This document shows positions 33,420 through 44,404 of a DNA stretch of 64,000 nucleotides, one piece after another. Position 1 is the stretch's first letter, and the number at the start of each line of letters is the position of its first letter. The notes below the pieces were generated by a model. The model had not been told where the DNA came from and made no database searches. It saw only the letters and a program-made list of their open reading frames with translations. Source of the DNA: Hsuehochloa calcarea (lineage: Eukaryota > Streptophyta > Magnoliopsida > Poales > Poaceae); the NCBI GenBank assembly GCA_036346395.1, contig CM070601.1:12025763-12089762 (forward strand), written 5' to 3'. Made by a program: the position numbers and the translations under genes.

Positions 33420-34660
33420 TGAGGGCTTATTTGCAAGTTTTGGGATTTTTCCTTTCGCCTGTTTTTTCTTTTCCCGGTATTCTTTCGGGCCAACCTTTTC
33501 CTTTTCGGCCCTTCAGGGCCCAGCTCGGCCGGGTCAAGAGGGGGGCAGGGGGATGCTAGGCTTCCCCCTTTCCCCTGTGCACTAGCGGCGGCGGCGCGTG
33601 GCCCTTCCTGTGGGAGCCGGCGGCCAAGGCGGAGCACACGCGGGTGGCGCGGTTCGGTTAGCGGCGGGTTGGTCGCGTCGGCGCGCGGAGGCGGCGTGGT
33701 CTTGCGCGCGCGCTGCCATTGTCGTCGCGGGGCCGGACCGGATCGGGCCGGTGGCCATTCGGTCGCTGTCGTGGCGCGGACCCATCGCGGTGCTGTTGGG
33801 AGGACGTTGCGTGTAGGCGGTGGCGCGAGGCGTTCGTCTTTGACGACGCGAGTGGAGCCTCGTTAGGCGTTCGGCGGCGCTTTGGCCTGGTGCGGCGCCA
33901 TGCGGCTGGCGGCGGCGCTACGGCCACCGTGGGAGGGCCACGGCCGCAGTTGACGGGAGCCGACGGGTGGCGGCTGCGGTCGTGGCACGATGGTGCTTGC
34001 TCGGCGGCGGCTCACGTGGCGAAACGACAGCGTCGCGAGTCTGCGCGGCTCGAAGCATGGCGCGCGTGCATGGCCATCGCGGGAGGCCGGCGAGGTGCGG
34101 CCGTCCGGGGCCTGGTTCGTGCCACATGTGGGGCCGACGGCGTGCAAGCCCGCCGACGGAGGCGGGTCGGCGGCGCACGGCGGTCGTGTGCAAGCGCCGC
34201 GCGGCCGTGCGGGTTGGTGGCGACACGGTGTGGCCGACGCAGCGGGGCGGTGCGGGCGGCCCAGCTTCATGCGGGTTCAGCGAGGTGCGACCATGCGTGG
34301 CGGTCGGTCCGACGGCTTCAAGCGCGCGCAGGTGGTACCAGCGGTGCTTTGTAAGGGTGGTGGTGTAGGGCCATGCGGGCTGTCGTCGGAGGCGGCGAGG
34401 CCGGCATGGCCGCGCGCGGCCCATGCGGCTCGTGCTACCCACCCTTCCTCCTTTTTTCTTCTTTCTTCACTTCAGCGGCGCGAGCCGGCAGTGCAGCCGT
34501 GGGAGCGCGCGCGGTGGTCATCTTGGCCGGGCGATGTGCACGTGGGGCGACGCACGACAAGGTGGCGCCAGAGTCGGCGTGGCCTTCTTTGCGGGTCGCC
34601 GCAAGCCGGCGCGCGACGGATGGCGCCGGTTTTTTTTGTGTTTATCGTCATTCGAGTCTC
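33420..34660. other. GC-rich block inside copia element
   Basis: A 1.2 kb block of very high GC content in AT-rich surroundings. It is open in several frames on both strands, but all predicted peptides are Arg/Pro/Gly/Ala-rich and low in complexity, so I do not call a gene. Its position between the 5' LTR side and pol on the minus strand suggests a long leader of the element, or a captured host sequence. At 34660-34740 there is a repeated GTTCATYTGAG/CAGCCGAGTACT-like pattern. Confidence 0.5.
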
Positions 34661-34989
34661 GCTCGCACGAATATTGTTCATCTGAGCACTGTTCATTTGA
34701 GTAATGTTCAGCCGAGTACTGTTCATCCGATGTTTAATTTACAACGCGATCGTTATCTGCTCTTTCATGCAACCAACCGATCGGGTTGGTCGGCGACTTC
34801 AAGTCAGCTCGTGGTAGATTATTACATATTCGCACCGTAGAAAAAACTCTAGAAAGTGGAATTTTTCAGAATTGAAAGCGATCTAGAAAATGTAATTCGA
34901 TCTACGAGCGTCGTACTACGACGGTTACCTTTTGATCCTAGTAGAGTAGAGCTAGAGGTAGACCGGAGTCGATCGTGCTGCTGATAATG

Positions 34990-35257
34990 TGTTGAGGAAC
35001 CATCGCTGACGAGTACACTCCGAACGATCGCCTCGTAGACAAACATTAAATCACATCAAACAATGAAAAAACACAGGAACATAATAGTATATTGAACACA
35101 GAGATGTAGATGACTTCATGTTTCTCCTTATTGCTCTTCAAGCGAATAACTTTTTACAATAACTAGTATCTTTTATTTATAGACTAAAAATTCTACTAAA
35201 ATTTTAAATAAAACGTTCATGTATAAACCGACTGTTGAGCTAAATTCATAATTTCCC
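34990..35257 (-). repeat. 5' LTR of minus-strand copia, end-truncated
   Basis: It starts (plus view) TGTTGAGGAACCATCGC and matches 29944-30210 throughout, ending near TTCATAATTTCCC at 35255-35257, just short of the expected terminus. Immediately left (plus view) is GTGCTGCTGATAATG, whose complement would be the primer binding site region. It ends about 215 bp upstream of the TATA box of the isopentenyltransferase gene. Confidence 0.75.
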
Positions 35258-35470
35258 TGTAGACAGTACCAGCCACGCACTACAAAACCCAAGCAAAACA
35301 TCGCCCAAAAGCAGGCAAAATATAGGCGGCAGAAGCAAAAACTCAAACGCTAGGTGCGCGCAAAATACAGGAGCGGAGATCAGAGAGTTTTCCTGGTGAT
35401 AGCAACAACACAAGAGCATGAGCGTTTTCTGATTTGCCGTGGAGTTGTGCGGCATCTCCCACTCGTCCCA

Positions 35471-35476
35471 TATAAA
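35471..35476 (+). promoter_or_regulatory. TATA box of isopentenyltransferase gene
   Basis: TATAAA within CCCATATAAAGTCC, 85 bp upstream of the ATG at 35561. It is the only good TATA in the unique sequence between the truncated LTR and the gene. Confidence 0.6.
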
Positions 35477-35560
35477 GTCCAAGTCTGAGGAGGCGTGTTA
35501 GGAAGAGACAAAACAAGGTCATAGTCGGCTAATCCGGATTGGGGTTGGGGCGCTAGCTAC

Positions 35561-36661
35561 ATGACCAGCCTTGCCATCAGGATTAGTACGCTCGTGCGCT
35601 GTCCCATGGCCGTCGCGGGCGCCCGCGCGGGAATGGGTACGACAAGGAGCGGACGTTCGTGTTCCTCCAGAGGCGGGCCGCTGGCGGGGGAGGAGGATGC
35701 CACGAGGCTGGTGGTGATCGTCGGCGCGACGGGCACCGGGAAGACGAAGCTGTCCATCGACGCCGCCCAAGCGCTCGGCGGCGAGGTGGTGAACGCGGAC
35801 AAGATCCAGCTCTACGCCGGCCTCGACGTCACCACCAACAAGGTGCCCCTCGTCGACCGCCGGGGCGTCCCGCATCACCTCCTCGGCGCCATCCGCCCCG
35901 AGGCCGGCGAGCTCCCGGCCTCCTCCTTCCGTTCCATAGCCGCCGCCACGGCCGCCTCGATCGCGGCGAAGTGGCGCGTGGCAGTCGTCGCCGGTGGGTC
36001 CAACTCCCTCATCCACGCCTTCCTCGCGGACCGCTTCGACGCCTCCGCCGGGGACCCCTTCTCGCCCGCCACCGCCGCGGATCACTACCGCCCGGCGCTC
36101 CGGTTCCCGTGCTGCCTCCTCTGGGTCGACGTCGAGGAGGCGCTCCTCGCGGAGTACCTCGACAGCCGCGTGGACGACATGGTGGACGCCGGGATGGTCG
36201 AGGAGCTCCGCGACTACTTCGCCACGACCACCGCCTCCGAGCGCGCCGCGCACGCCGGGCTGGGCAAGGCCATCGGCGTCCCCGAGCTCGGCGACTACTT
36301 CGCCGGGCGCAAGAGCTTCGGGGCCGCGATCGACGAGATCAAGTCGAACACCCGGCTCCTGGCTGCCGCGCAGGTGTCCAAGATCCGCCGCATGGCTGAC
36401 GCCTGGGGCTGGCCCGTCCACCGCCTCGACGCCTCCGGTACCGTCCGCACGCGCCTCGCCGGAGCGGGCTCCGCCGTCGAGTCCGACACCTGGGAGCGCG
36501 ACGTGCGCGGCCCAGGCCTCGCCGCCGTCCGGAGGTTCCTGGCCGACCAGACACCGCGCAGCGACGACGCCAACGCGAACGCCAATGTCAATGAGGTGGT
36601 GGAGGAGGAGCCGCTGCTACTGCGGTTGCCGCAGATGCAATGCTGCGACATGGTGGGGTGA
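35561..36661 (+). CDS. IPT: Adenylate isopentenyltransferase (cytokinin biosynthesis)
   Basis: This intronless 366-residue protein catalyses the first committed step of cytokinin synthesis, transferring the isopentenyl group of dimethylallyl diphosphate to ATP/ADP. The P-loop GATGTGKTKLS is at residues 55-65, followed by NADKIQLYAGLDVTTNKV (78-95), GVPHHLLG (102-109), VAGGSNSLIHAFL (143-155) and LLWVDV (186-191). The C-terminal half contains GLGKAIGVPEL (233-243) and IDEIKSNTRLLAAAQ (257-271), as in plant ATP/ADP IPTs. Length and lack of introns fit that subfamily, not the tRNA type. The N-terminal ~45 residues are rich in Arg, Ser and Ala with few acids, suggesting a plastid transit peptide. 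The first ATG (35561) is chosen; ATGs at residues 16 and 25 are alternatives. High GC is normal for grass genes. Which rice IPT it corresponds to cannot be told here. Confidence 0.95.
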   Translation: MTSLAIRISTLVRCPMAVAGARAGMGTTRSGRSCSSRGGPLAGEEDATRLVVIVGATGTGKTKLSIDAAQALGGEVVNADKIQLYAGLDVTTNKVPLVDRRGVPHHLLGAIRPEAGELPASSFRSIAAATAASIAAKWRVAVVAGGSNSLIHAFLADRFDASAGDPFSPATAADHYRPALRFPCCLLWVDVEEALLAEYLDSRVDDMVDAGMVEELRDYFATTTASERAAHAGLGKAIGVPELGDYFAGRKSFGAAIDEIKSNTRLLAAAQVSKIRRMADAWGWPVHRLDASGTVRTRLAGAGSAVESDTWERDVRGPGLAAVRRFLADQTPRSDDANANANVNEVVEEEPLLLRLPQMQCCDMVG

Positions 36662-38175
36662 GCTGCGGCAGCAGCTGCTGTTACTTTCCTGGGTGGAGTT
36701 ATTGAAGTTACGGCGCAAAGTGTTGGGGGTGGTTTTGGGTTCGAGGGTTTTGGCCGCCGATTTTGGAGGTTCCCGGCGGCGCCCTCTGATACTGGCCGGT
36801 GGGGTCAGAGAACGCCAGGCACACAGAATGGAAAGAAGACAGAGAGAGATAGTGTAGTGTAGTGTAGAGAGAGAAGCTGCGCGCGTGTGTGAAGTTATTA
36901 TTGCAGAGTTTTCGAATTCTTTCTTGGGAGAGGGGGGGATTTCTTTACTTCTTTCTTTGGTTCGCCTGTTTCCTAACTGCACCACTGTCTGTAGCAGTAA
37001 TCCACCCCACTCTGTTCAAATTTTGAAAAATATATATGAGTACAGTCTAGAACTCACTCTTCGGAAGCCTTGTGCATTTTCGGTTTGGTTCTTAATTTGC
37101 ATCGGATCACCTGCTCCATTTCTGAACTTTCTGAATCTGTTTGTTTCCTCCTACTAGTATGAAGTGGCTGTGCCATGGTGGATTCTTGACATGTTCCGTT
37201 CCAGCTGGTTGTTTGTTGGGATGATTGGATGGCAATACCATGCTTAGTGTGTGATTACCGATGAGAGGGGTGTTGGGCGTGTGGGTTTGGTGCCCGGTGT
37301 TCTTGCTGTTGCCAGCTAGGTAAACAAACAAACTCAAGTCCGGTTCCAACTTCTTTTCCTACCCCGTTTCCTGGCTCTTCTTACGCAAGACTCGCTGTGG
37401 TCTCTCGAGCAAGGAGTACTAGTGCTAGTATGTAACCTTGTGTGCGACACCGCTGTTCCTTCACTCCACGGTCAAAAGCAGAAAGTGGTCGATGGCATTA
37501 TGGGGTTTTTACACAATCCTACTGTTGTCGTTCTTCTTCTTCTTCTTTTTTTGCCTCCCACTTGCATAGAATGGTTAGAATCTAATGCGGCTTTGTTACT
37601 TTTTGGATTGCTACTAGCTAGCTCTTTTGTCTTGTTTGGATACTAGACAATCTACAACTAGTCTAAGGTTTTCACCGGGTCTTTTCTGAGTCCGAGAGAC
37701 TGAGACCAAGCCTTAATCATAGCTTTTTCGCATTGTTTTCATCTGCAGACTCATTTCCAAAAATTATTTGTTGGGTTTCTTTTTCGAAAAAAGAAAGAAA
37801 GAAAGAAAGGATCATCTGTCGTCTACTGTGAGATGGTTGGTTGCTGTCGTCACGCCGACGTGGCTGCGTACTATAGTATACTCCAGTGTCTATGCGCATG
37901 TACTGTGTAGGCGACACGTCCGACACAGTCACGCAGCCCAAGTTTTTATACAATCCAATGCTTCTCCATCTCGCCTATGCAACTTGTCGACGCAATGAAA
38001 CGCCACAAAGTGTGATGATTAGCACCGCTACTGTATGTCGCTTTACACGACTTACTCGGTGTCTCGCTGCAGTACTATCACCGCAGTGAGTATACTATTT
38101 GCCCTCTGTCTTGCTGTCTAGCTGCAGTGAGGTATGCCAAGTTTCCCGAATCAACAATGTTCAGGCAGGCAGCTC

Positions 38176-38178
<3 letters not shown>

Positions 38179-38207
<29 letters not shown>
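38179..38207. repeat. (CT)n microsatellite
   Basis: About 14 uninterrupted CT units. Simple sequence repeat, likely polymorphic. Confidence 0.9.
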
Positions 38208-38209
<2 letters not shown>

Positions 38210-38525
38210 GACTGCAGCTAAGGAATAATCAAAAGAACCTACAAAGTACAGGCTTATGAAAAACAAAGCCTTGGGTTTTGTGTGCGTCTGAGGATTACCA
38301 ATGATCTCCAATGATTATCACAAGAATAAGCAGCCATCGTAGCACGTTGGAGCAAGGCACTGGAGTGTGGACAACGCATGCACCCTTGACCGAAACAGAG
38401 AAGAGGATGGAATAAGTACGTATGCAGATGGCGACCATGCATGGAACAATGCAGAATTGCAGCAGAGCTATCAGCACTTGAAAAATGTTGCCCCACAGCG
38501 CTATTGCACTTCTGAAGCTCTAAAG

Positions 38526-38544
38526 TTTTTTTTTTTTTTTTTTT
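38526..38544. repeat. Poly(T) run of 19
   Basis: Nineteen consecutive T bases, then GCTGTGTAAG. It could be the antisense of an old poly(A) tail or simple slippage. Confidence 0.8.
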
Positions 38545-39157
38545 GCTGTGTAAGATTCAACCCGAGCAGGCCTCAAACAAGTATTGCTGAAAGGAGTGAA
38601 AAGAAGTTGCATACATGGAGAATTGGAGGTTCAATCAACAGATTTATACAGCTAGATGATGGTCGTATGGTTGACCACTTGTCTGCACAAACTGAAGAAA
38701 ATTTGAGGTAATTTGTAATACAGCACAATGTCTGTCATGTGTAATGGGAAGTAATCAGGTAACCATGCGCATGTATGGGTCAAGTATAAATGGGCCAACT
38801 CAGCCCACCGATTTGTAACAACCAATTCATATGGATCACGTTATCAAAAACTGGTGACACAGTTCGCCAACATGCGAGCAACCTATTATGAAAATATAAC
38901 AAAGGGAGACAATCAAGACTATCAAATTACTTGAGACTAGAACAGCTAGCAATTGACAAAGTTGCCGCGGGCATGGTCAAGGGTGAACAATAGGTCATCA
39001 TCTCTAAGGCCGCCCGACGACGAGCGTAAGTAGTCGTTTGACCGAGGTTTTTCTTGAAATAGATATAGTTTAATTTAATAATATTTTATTTATTTAGAAC
39101 CGAGCTAACGAGCTGAGTCGAACCAAAGTGAAATCCATTTTCATTTGAAATTAACTT

Positions 39158-39924
39158 TGTCGGTGTATTAGAACCGATCTTACGTAAAGATTGTTTGATT
39201 CGGGGGGTCTCCTAGAGATAAGATCACGCAGAGTGGATTGACACGGGATGTTTAGACAGGTCCAGGCCTTCTCCGGAGAGAATAATAACCCTAATCCTGT
39301 GTGTATGGTATTCTTGATGATCAAGTAAAAAACTAAGACTATTACAGAGAATAGCACTTGTGTTCCTACTTGATGGCTCTTATTATTGCCCTTATCTCTC
39401 TGATCAATGCCCTTATATAGTCGTGAAGAAGTAGCCGTTTTGCTCTGCGGGAGATGCGCCTGATTAATCCAGTAACGGACGCATGATGGCAGTAATTACC
39501 GGCGCCTCGGCTTCTTCACGCCGTCTGGCAATTATCTTCCAGAGATAATGGGGTAATTACGCACCATTAATAAGCGGAATAATAGTGCGTGCAGACCGTT
39601 CGGATTCCTTAATCAATTGGACCCACTCGCCTGTAGGTTTGATTATAAGGTGGTCGTAGTTTACCTGGTCGTAGAAGAACTTACGACCAGGTAGCAGTCG
39701 TAGAAGGACTTACGACTATGTAGTGGTCGTAGAAGGACTTACGACCATGATATAGTCGTAGCAAGACTTACAACTGTGGGGGTGATTGTAGAAGAACTCA
39801 CAACCACTTATTGGGCTTCTCCCTTTTAGATAAGGGGTACCTCTGGGGACTATGTGACATCATATTTACCCATAATAAGAATTATAGATAAAAGATAAAA
39901 ATGAGGATTATTAGATCCTCGTCA
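39158..39924 (-). repeat. 3' LTR of 20.4 kb gypsy (767 bp)
   Basis: Plus view: TGTCGGTGTATTAG ... GATCCTCGTCA, followed directly by the polypurine tract. It holds a minus-strand TATA (CTATATAAG, 39412-39420) and an array of five GTCGTA...TACGAC palindromes (39652-39808) upstream of it in U3. It is close to the 5' LTR apart from differences at C-N-G sites. Confidence 0.9.
39652..39808. repeat. Array of five palindromic GTCGTA/TACGAC units in U3
   Basis: Units such as GTCGTAGAAGGACTTACGAC recur every ~30 bp, each an imperfect hairpin with a 5-8 base loop. The last two units are degenerate (TTACAACTGT, GATTGTAG). The same array is in the other LTR (59330-59490) and related units occur in introns of the antisense gene. 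Confidence 0.85.
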
Positions 39925-39941
39925 TCTAGCCCCCCAGCTTC
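39925..39941 (-). other. Polypurine tract (3' LTR side) of gypsy
   Basis: Minus strand GAAGCTGGGGGGCTAGA directly abuts the LTR start TGACGAGG. It is the plus-strand primer site. Confidence 0.85.
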
Positions 39942-40298
39942 AAGTGAAAGTAACTTACTTGATAAAGGTTTCATAAATGGACTTACGACCATGAGAATGT
40001 CGTAGAATGATAGTCGAAGGAAAAACTCTTCGCCCTATGACCGTCTGGTGGTCGTGGTAGGGGAATCGGAGAAAAAGCTCTTCCGATTGATACTTCCTTC
40101 GACTAGAAAGACTTGGTCAAGAATGTAATTTTGCTTGGAGGTGACAATACGTACCTACTTTTTTCTCGAACGGACCATCTGGGGAATTGCAACCGGCTCT
40201 CATAGACTTGTCCGATGAAGCGGTTCCCGAAGCGGTACAACCATCTATCATAGACCTATAGCCGGGACGGTTTCCGAAACGGCGGAGATCGTCTTGAT

Positions 40299-40305
40299 TA
40301 TAAAA
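40299..40305 (+). promoter_or_regulatory. TATA box of the gypsy antisense gene
   Basis: TATAAAA in TTGATTATAAAAACTTACC, about 137 bp upstream of the ATG at 40436 and directed against pol. It lies inside the element but outside the LTR, so the antisense gene may have its own promoter. Confidence 0.5.
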
Positions 40306-41377
40306 ACTTACCAGAGGTAGACTTGGATTTTACTTTTCCCAAATCACTCCGCTGTTCTTGAGCTCTTGCTTTCTCCGTCTTCGACTAGATTTCATCTTCT
40401 CCGCCGTAACCCAATCAAAAACTTGCTTCGGCGAAATGGCCAAGAGAGTTTCTGAATGGGAGGAATCGGAGATGGATGCGGCTAAGATCAAGACCTTGGT
40501 CGATGCCGGGAAGATCCCAGAGAAGGCTCTGGTGAAGTGGATTCCGGCTATCGGGCAGCACTGGCCATCGGGGGAAAATGGGCAAATCCCCGTCTTCCAA
40601 GCGTATTGTGAGTGCGGCCTTGATTGCTCGCCCACCCTTTCTTCTGATAGTACTCGAACACTTTGGGGTGGAACTAGTGAATTTAGGTCCCAATTCCATT
40701 ACCATGTTGAGTGTGTTCGTGTATCATGCGGCGTGCACAGGGATTCCATGCGGATCTCGAGCTGTTCCAATATTATTATGGGATGGCTCGACAAGCCGGA
40801 ATCGCGGAAGTCGTGATCCAAGCTCCACGACTCAAGTCGAAGGAGTACATTGAGTTTCACCCGGTCTTCGTGGCGAGCCGAGGAAGAGGTGGTTCTCTTG
40901 AAGGTCACCTCGAAGACACCTTTCTTTCGTGGGAAGGTCGCTGAAAAGAAATCTTCATGGGATTCAACCCTGAAGATATCAATGGATTAGCCCTTATATT
41001 CAAGCCATTAAGGACTTGAAGGAAGAAGGGCTGACCGGATGGCATGTGGTGAAAGATTTCATCACACGCCGAATTAGTCCTCTGAAGAAACGAGCATCTC
41101 CTATGTGGAGGTACTCGGGAAGAGGAGACCCCACCAGAGACTATGAGGAGGGTAAGCAATTGTCGACTTAACTCTCCGTTTGGTCTTTCTCAACTTTGTC
41201 TAATATTTTTATCTGCTTTACAGATCTTTCCAGCCGAGGTTGACTCAGTCGACTCATCTGTGAGAAGTCCCCGCCACTCGAGGGGCGGTTCCTCAAATCA
41301 TTGCGGTTTTGTCATGAGATGAAAGGATAGAGCGCCTAAAGGTAATCGTAAACTCGATTCTCTCTTTAGGACTTTAT

Positions 41378-41494
41378 AGTCGTAGAAGATACTTACGACT
41401 AATGGTGATCGTAGAATATCTTACAATCAAGAAAAAGTCGTAGAAAAACTTACGACTTGGTACTAGTCATAGAAAAAACTTACGACTAATTAGT
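41378..41494. repeat. Palindromic GTCGTA/TACGAC array in antisense-gene intron (1)
   Basis: Four units (AGTCGTAGAAGATACTTACG, GATCGTAGAATATCTTACAATC, AGTCGTAGAAAAACTTACGACT, AGTCATAGAAAAAACTTACG) match the LTR hairpin family. They lie just before the next exon of the antisense gene. Confidence 0.75.
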
Positions 41495-42980
41495 GATTCT
41501 TCTTTTCGCTTTGCTTTACGAAAGTAGGCATGGAAAATCGCCGGACGACGAAGAAGTCGCTCGATGACTATTGGCGCCGGGTTGTCGAAGACAAAGACTC
41601 GGCTCCTCCTCGAAGAGGCGTCGACTTGTAAAATCTGCAGACAAGGGGGAGCAAGTTCGAGTTCGGTCTTCGACCAAACCTCTACAAGGTCTGCGGCATT
41701 AGTTGTATATCTCCGAGGCCGCAGCGGCCGGGCCGAGGAGGTTGAAGCGGTTGAACCTCTCAGCGCAAACCTCGCAAGGCTAAGGTACCCTTCTATTATG
41801 ACACGGAATCTTTCGCAGTTGGTGCCACTCCTAGTTTTATTAAGAAACTTGAAAGGGAGAACTGGAAGGATTTTGTGTCTTTATGAAGGACGATCTTTGC
41901 ATCGGCACAACTCGCAATCGAGGGCGTCTCGCTACGGAATGGTCGAGACCGATCTCGTCCATCAAAGATCGAGAAACCGAGCTCGGTTCTGTTCAAACTC
42001 TACGACTGCACGTGGTCGTGGCGAGCCAATTGTTGAACCTCGACCGGGCGTGGTCGTGGAGAAGAAGAGGTCCTCCGTTGGGAGGATTGCTCCAAAATTC
42101 TGGTTAAGACCGAGTGCAGGTATGTGAAATGTATTGAAGTGTAAGAACGACATTTACCTTTTCTTTTCACAACCCGATTTGCTTTTCTTTATTTCACCGA
42201 CTCCTTGACCCGGAATGCTTCACGAGAAGTCCATTGCTATCCCTTCACTCTCGGAGAGGTAGCAACGGAGGTGTTCAAGCATCACCCTTGGCCCAGTGGC
42301 GATGAAGTCGAGACTCCCAGAGTGTCTCCCACATCTGCTGAAGTCGTAACTACGACTCTTGAGGTAGCGGTTACTGTTGAGGTGGCCGCTACGACTACTG
42401 AAGTCGTAGAAACAACAGAGGCAGCTGTGGAAGCCTCTGGTCAAGGTGGTGACCAGCCTGCGCACCGCTCTGGGAAGGAAATCGTAGGAGGCGTTCCTTC
42501 CCCTACCCAAAGAGAAATCACAGAACCAGAAGGAGAAAATTTCAACTTCTGTGGTGACTTCTTTGGGCTTGCCTCCGTCGTAGGGTCTTCTGCTTACAAA
42601 TCTCGTGACCGAGTCCCCCATCCCAAAGATATTCCCAATACGGAGAATACTTTTGACAACGAGCGCCTCGAGAAGGTGTGGTGGGACAAAGTCGCGAGGA
42701 TAGATAAGCTGCAGCACCCGGACCTTGTATATTCGATTTTTGCTAGAACGACTATGAATGTAAGTATCTTCAGAATACTTATATATGTGGCTTTCCTTCC
42801 CTTCTCTCACTGTTTTCTTTTGCGAAAGCTCGGAGCAAATTGTCATTGTCGGTGAGTATCATCGACAACTTTTAGAGCTAAGACAAGAGAAAGAACTACT
42901 CTGCGCAGAGGCAGAGAGGTGGTAAGTCACTTATTATTCATAGTTGTTTTTGACTTAAATACTCGTAAAATGTTTCACGA

Positions 42981-43136
42981 GAATAGTCATGGAAGAAACT
43001 CATGACTGAAGTATCGATCGAAAAGAACTTACGACTATTTACGACTGGTAGTGGTCGAGAAAGACTTACAACCATATCTTAGTCGCGAGAAAAACTTACG
43101 ACTAGGTCGGTGGTTGTAGAAGTACTCACAACCATT
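42981..43136. repeat. Palindromic GTCGTA/TACGAC array in antisense-gene intron (2)
   Basis: Five units of the same hairpin family (AGTCATGGAAGAAACTCATG, then GGTCGAGAAAGACTTACAACC, AGTCGCGAGAAAAACTTACG, GGTTGTAGAAGTACTCACAA) fill the intron between donor 42922 and acceptor 43168. Confidence 0.75.
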
Positions 43137-44404
43137 CACCGATGTTTATCTTCGTTCTGTTTTTGTAGGTTAAACAAGGATACGAAGACCTTAGTGACTC
43201 ACCTCATTGTGAAAAAGAGGAGTCGAGGAGGCTAAGGAATGAAGTATTAGTTCTCTCGGATAGACTTCGAGACTGCTCTCATCTAAAAGATTGCAGGAAA
43301 AATAAGCGATAAGTTCGAACTTAAGATCGCTTTTGATCTTTAACCTTTACTCGACCCTCCTTTCTTCTCCAGGATAAAGAAAAAGAGATGCGGAAGCTCG
43401 GATCGAAGTTCAAGAAAAATCTTTGGTTATTCAGAGTTTTCCGCATTACTGCGAATAAAGATCAAGAACTCGAGGGTTTTAGAACTCGATTAACGAGTAA
43501 GTAAATCTTTACTGTTATTCTTTTTGAGTATTTTCCTTTTCTAATGCCAATTTCTTGTTCGTAAATTGTCGCCCAATTGAGAAGCCTCGAGGTCAAATCC
43601 AAGCAAAGACCTTAATCTGCAATGAGTCCGTCGCATTGCTAAGATGAATCTGAGAGGACATCGAGCATGGGAGCAAAAGCATGTCAAACTATTGCTTCCC
43701 ATCGAGAAGAGGTCAAGAAATTGGATTCTCAATTAGTAGGTAAGAAAAGCTTTACCTATAATTATCTTTGTGCTATCTTCCTCTAGAAGTATATCTTTGT
43801 TTGACCGATATTATTCTTTTCGTAACAAGTGGTCGAAAACAAGAAGCTTCATGAGGCTTCGACTTGTACCCAACAGAGATGGAGTCGATGAAGACTAGTC
43901 TTCAAGGCAACATCACTCTCTGAACAATGTGCTTAATGAGCTACATTCTGAGGGAAAAACTCCTCGAGAAGATACCATAGCTGCTCACACAAGTACCATT
44001 GGGGAACAAGTCGGAAAATTACAAGAAATGGTGACCACTCAAGACTAATCAAAATCAATCAATAAGGAAGCGATCGAGCTGCAGATAGTTACGCTTTAGG
44101 CGAAACTTAAAGCTCAAGACCCCGCCTTAATGTTAAACCAATTGAAGCCGACTTGATCGTCCGAATCGAGGGCAAGTCGTCGATTGAGAAATCTGATCAA
44201 TTGGTAAAAGGTGGCGGAGGAAATGCAGCTAGGCTCTCCCCCTTCAGAGTAATCTTGTAACTACCTTGTAAGGCAGACAATTTTTGTTAATGAGTAATAT
44301 ATGATCCGCCTCATTTCCTGAAAATCATCTTGTCGAGTAGTTAGTAACTCAAAAGATAATAAACGAAAGAAAAACTAAGAATTGAAGTTAAATTAATAAC
44401 TTTA

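Larger units (their letters stand above)
29944..35257 (-). mobile_element. Ty1-copia element (minus strand), degraded
   Basis: The left LTR starts TGTTGAGGAACC at 29944 and the right LTR starts with the same text at 34990. Between them, minus-strand copia RT and pol C-terminal wording occur (31140-32700). On the minus strand the order is 5' LTR (right), GC-rich leader, RT, RNase H region, 3' LTR (left). Gag, protease and integrase are not recognisable, so the element is internally deleted. The right LTR ends about 6 bp short next to the isopentenyltransferase promoter. Confidence 0.8.
36662..39157. other. 3' region of IPT and intergenic sequence
   Basis: The first few hundred bases are a plausible 3' UTR, but no single AATAAA stands out. 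Beyond that the sequence is unique-looking, with simple repeats at 37793-37808 (GAAA), 38179-38207 (CT) and 38526-38544 (T). No open frame here has protein-like composition, and no transposon protein is visible. The last 5 bases (39153-39157, AACTT) are the left target-site copy of the large gypsy insertion. Confidence 0.6.
40436..44263 (+). pseudogene. Antisense gene of gypsy element (putative gypsy-type transposon domain), intron-containing
   Basis: ATG at 40436 opens MAKRVSEWEESEMDAAKIKT ... GKIPEKALVKWIPAIGQHWP, then in shifted frames FLLIVLEHFGVELVNLGPNS and MLSVFVY, the 'Putative gypsy type transposon' domain (PF04195 type) of rice Tat-group elements. GT-AG boundaries recur: donor 41152 with acceptor 41223, donors at 42120, 42760, 42922, 43498 and 43740, and acceptors at 43168 and 43372. 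Later exons are acidic/basic and coil-like. The gene ends NAARLSPFRVIL and a stop near 44263. Its function is unknown. Frame shifts inside exon 1 (about 40610-40790) disrupt it as sequenced. Confidence 0.65.

Noticed and set aside
33598..34840. Several long overlapping open frames on both strands in the GC-rich block
   Set aside because: All are low-complexity Arg/Ala/Pro/Gly peptides with no domain wording; GC-rich sequence lacks stop codons by chance.
35659..36857. Long frames overlapping the isopentenyltransferase gene in other frames and on the other strand
   Set aside because: Shadows of the GC-rich true frame, which alone carries the P-loop and family motifs.
39652..39808. Regularly spaced palindromes reminiscent of a CRISPR array
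   Set aside because: Units are degenerate, spacers are short and not unique, there are no cas genes, and the setting is a plant LTR.
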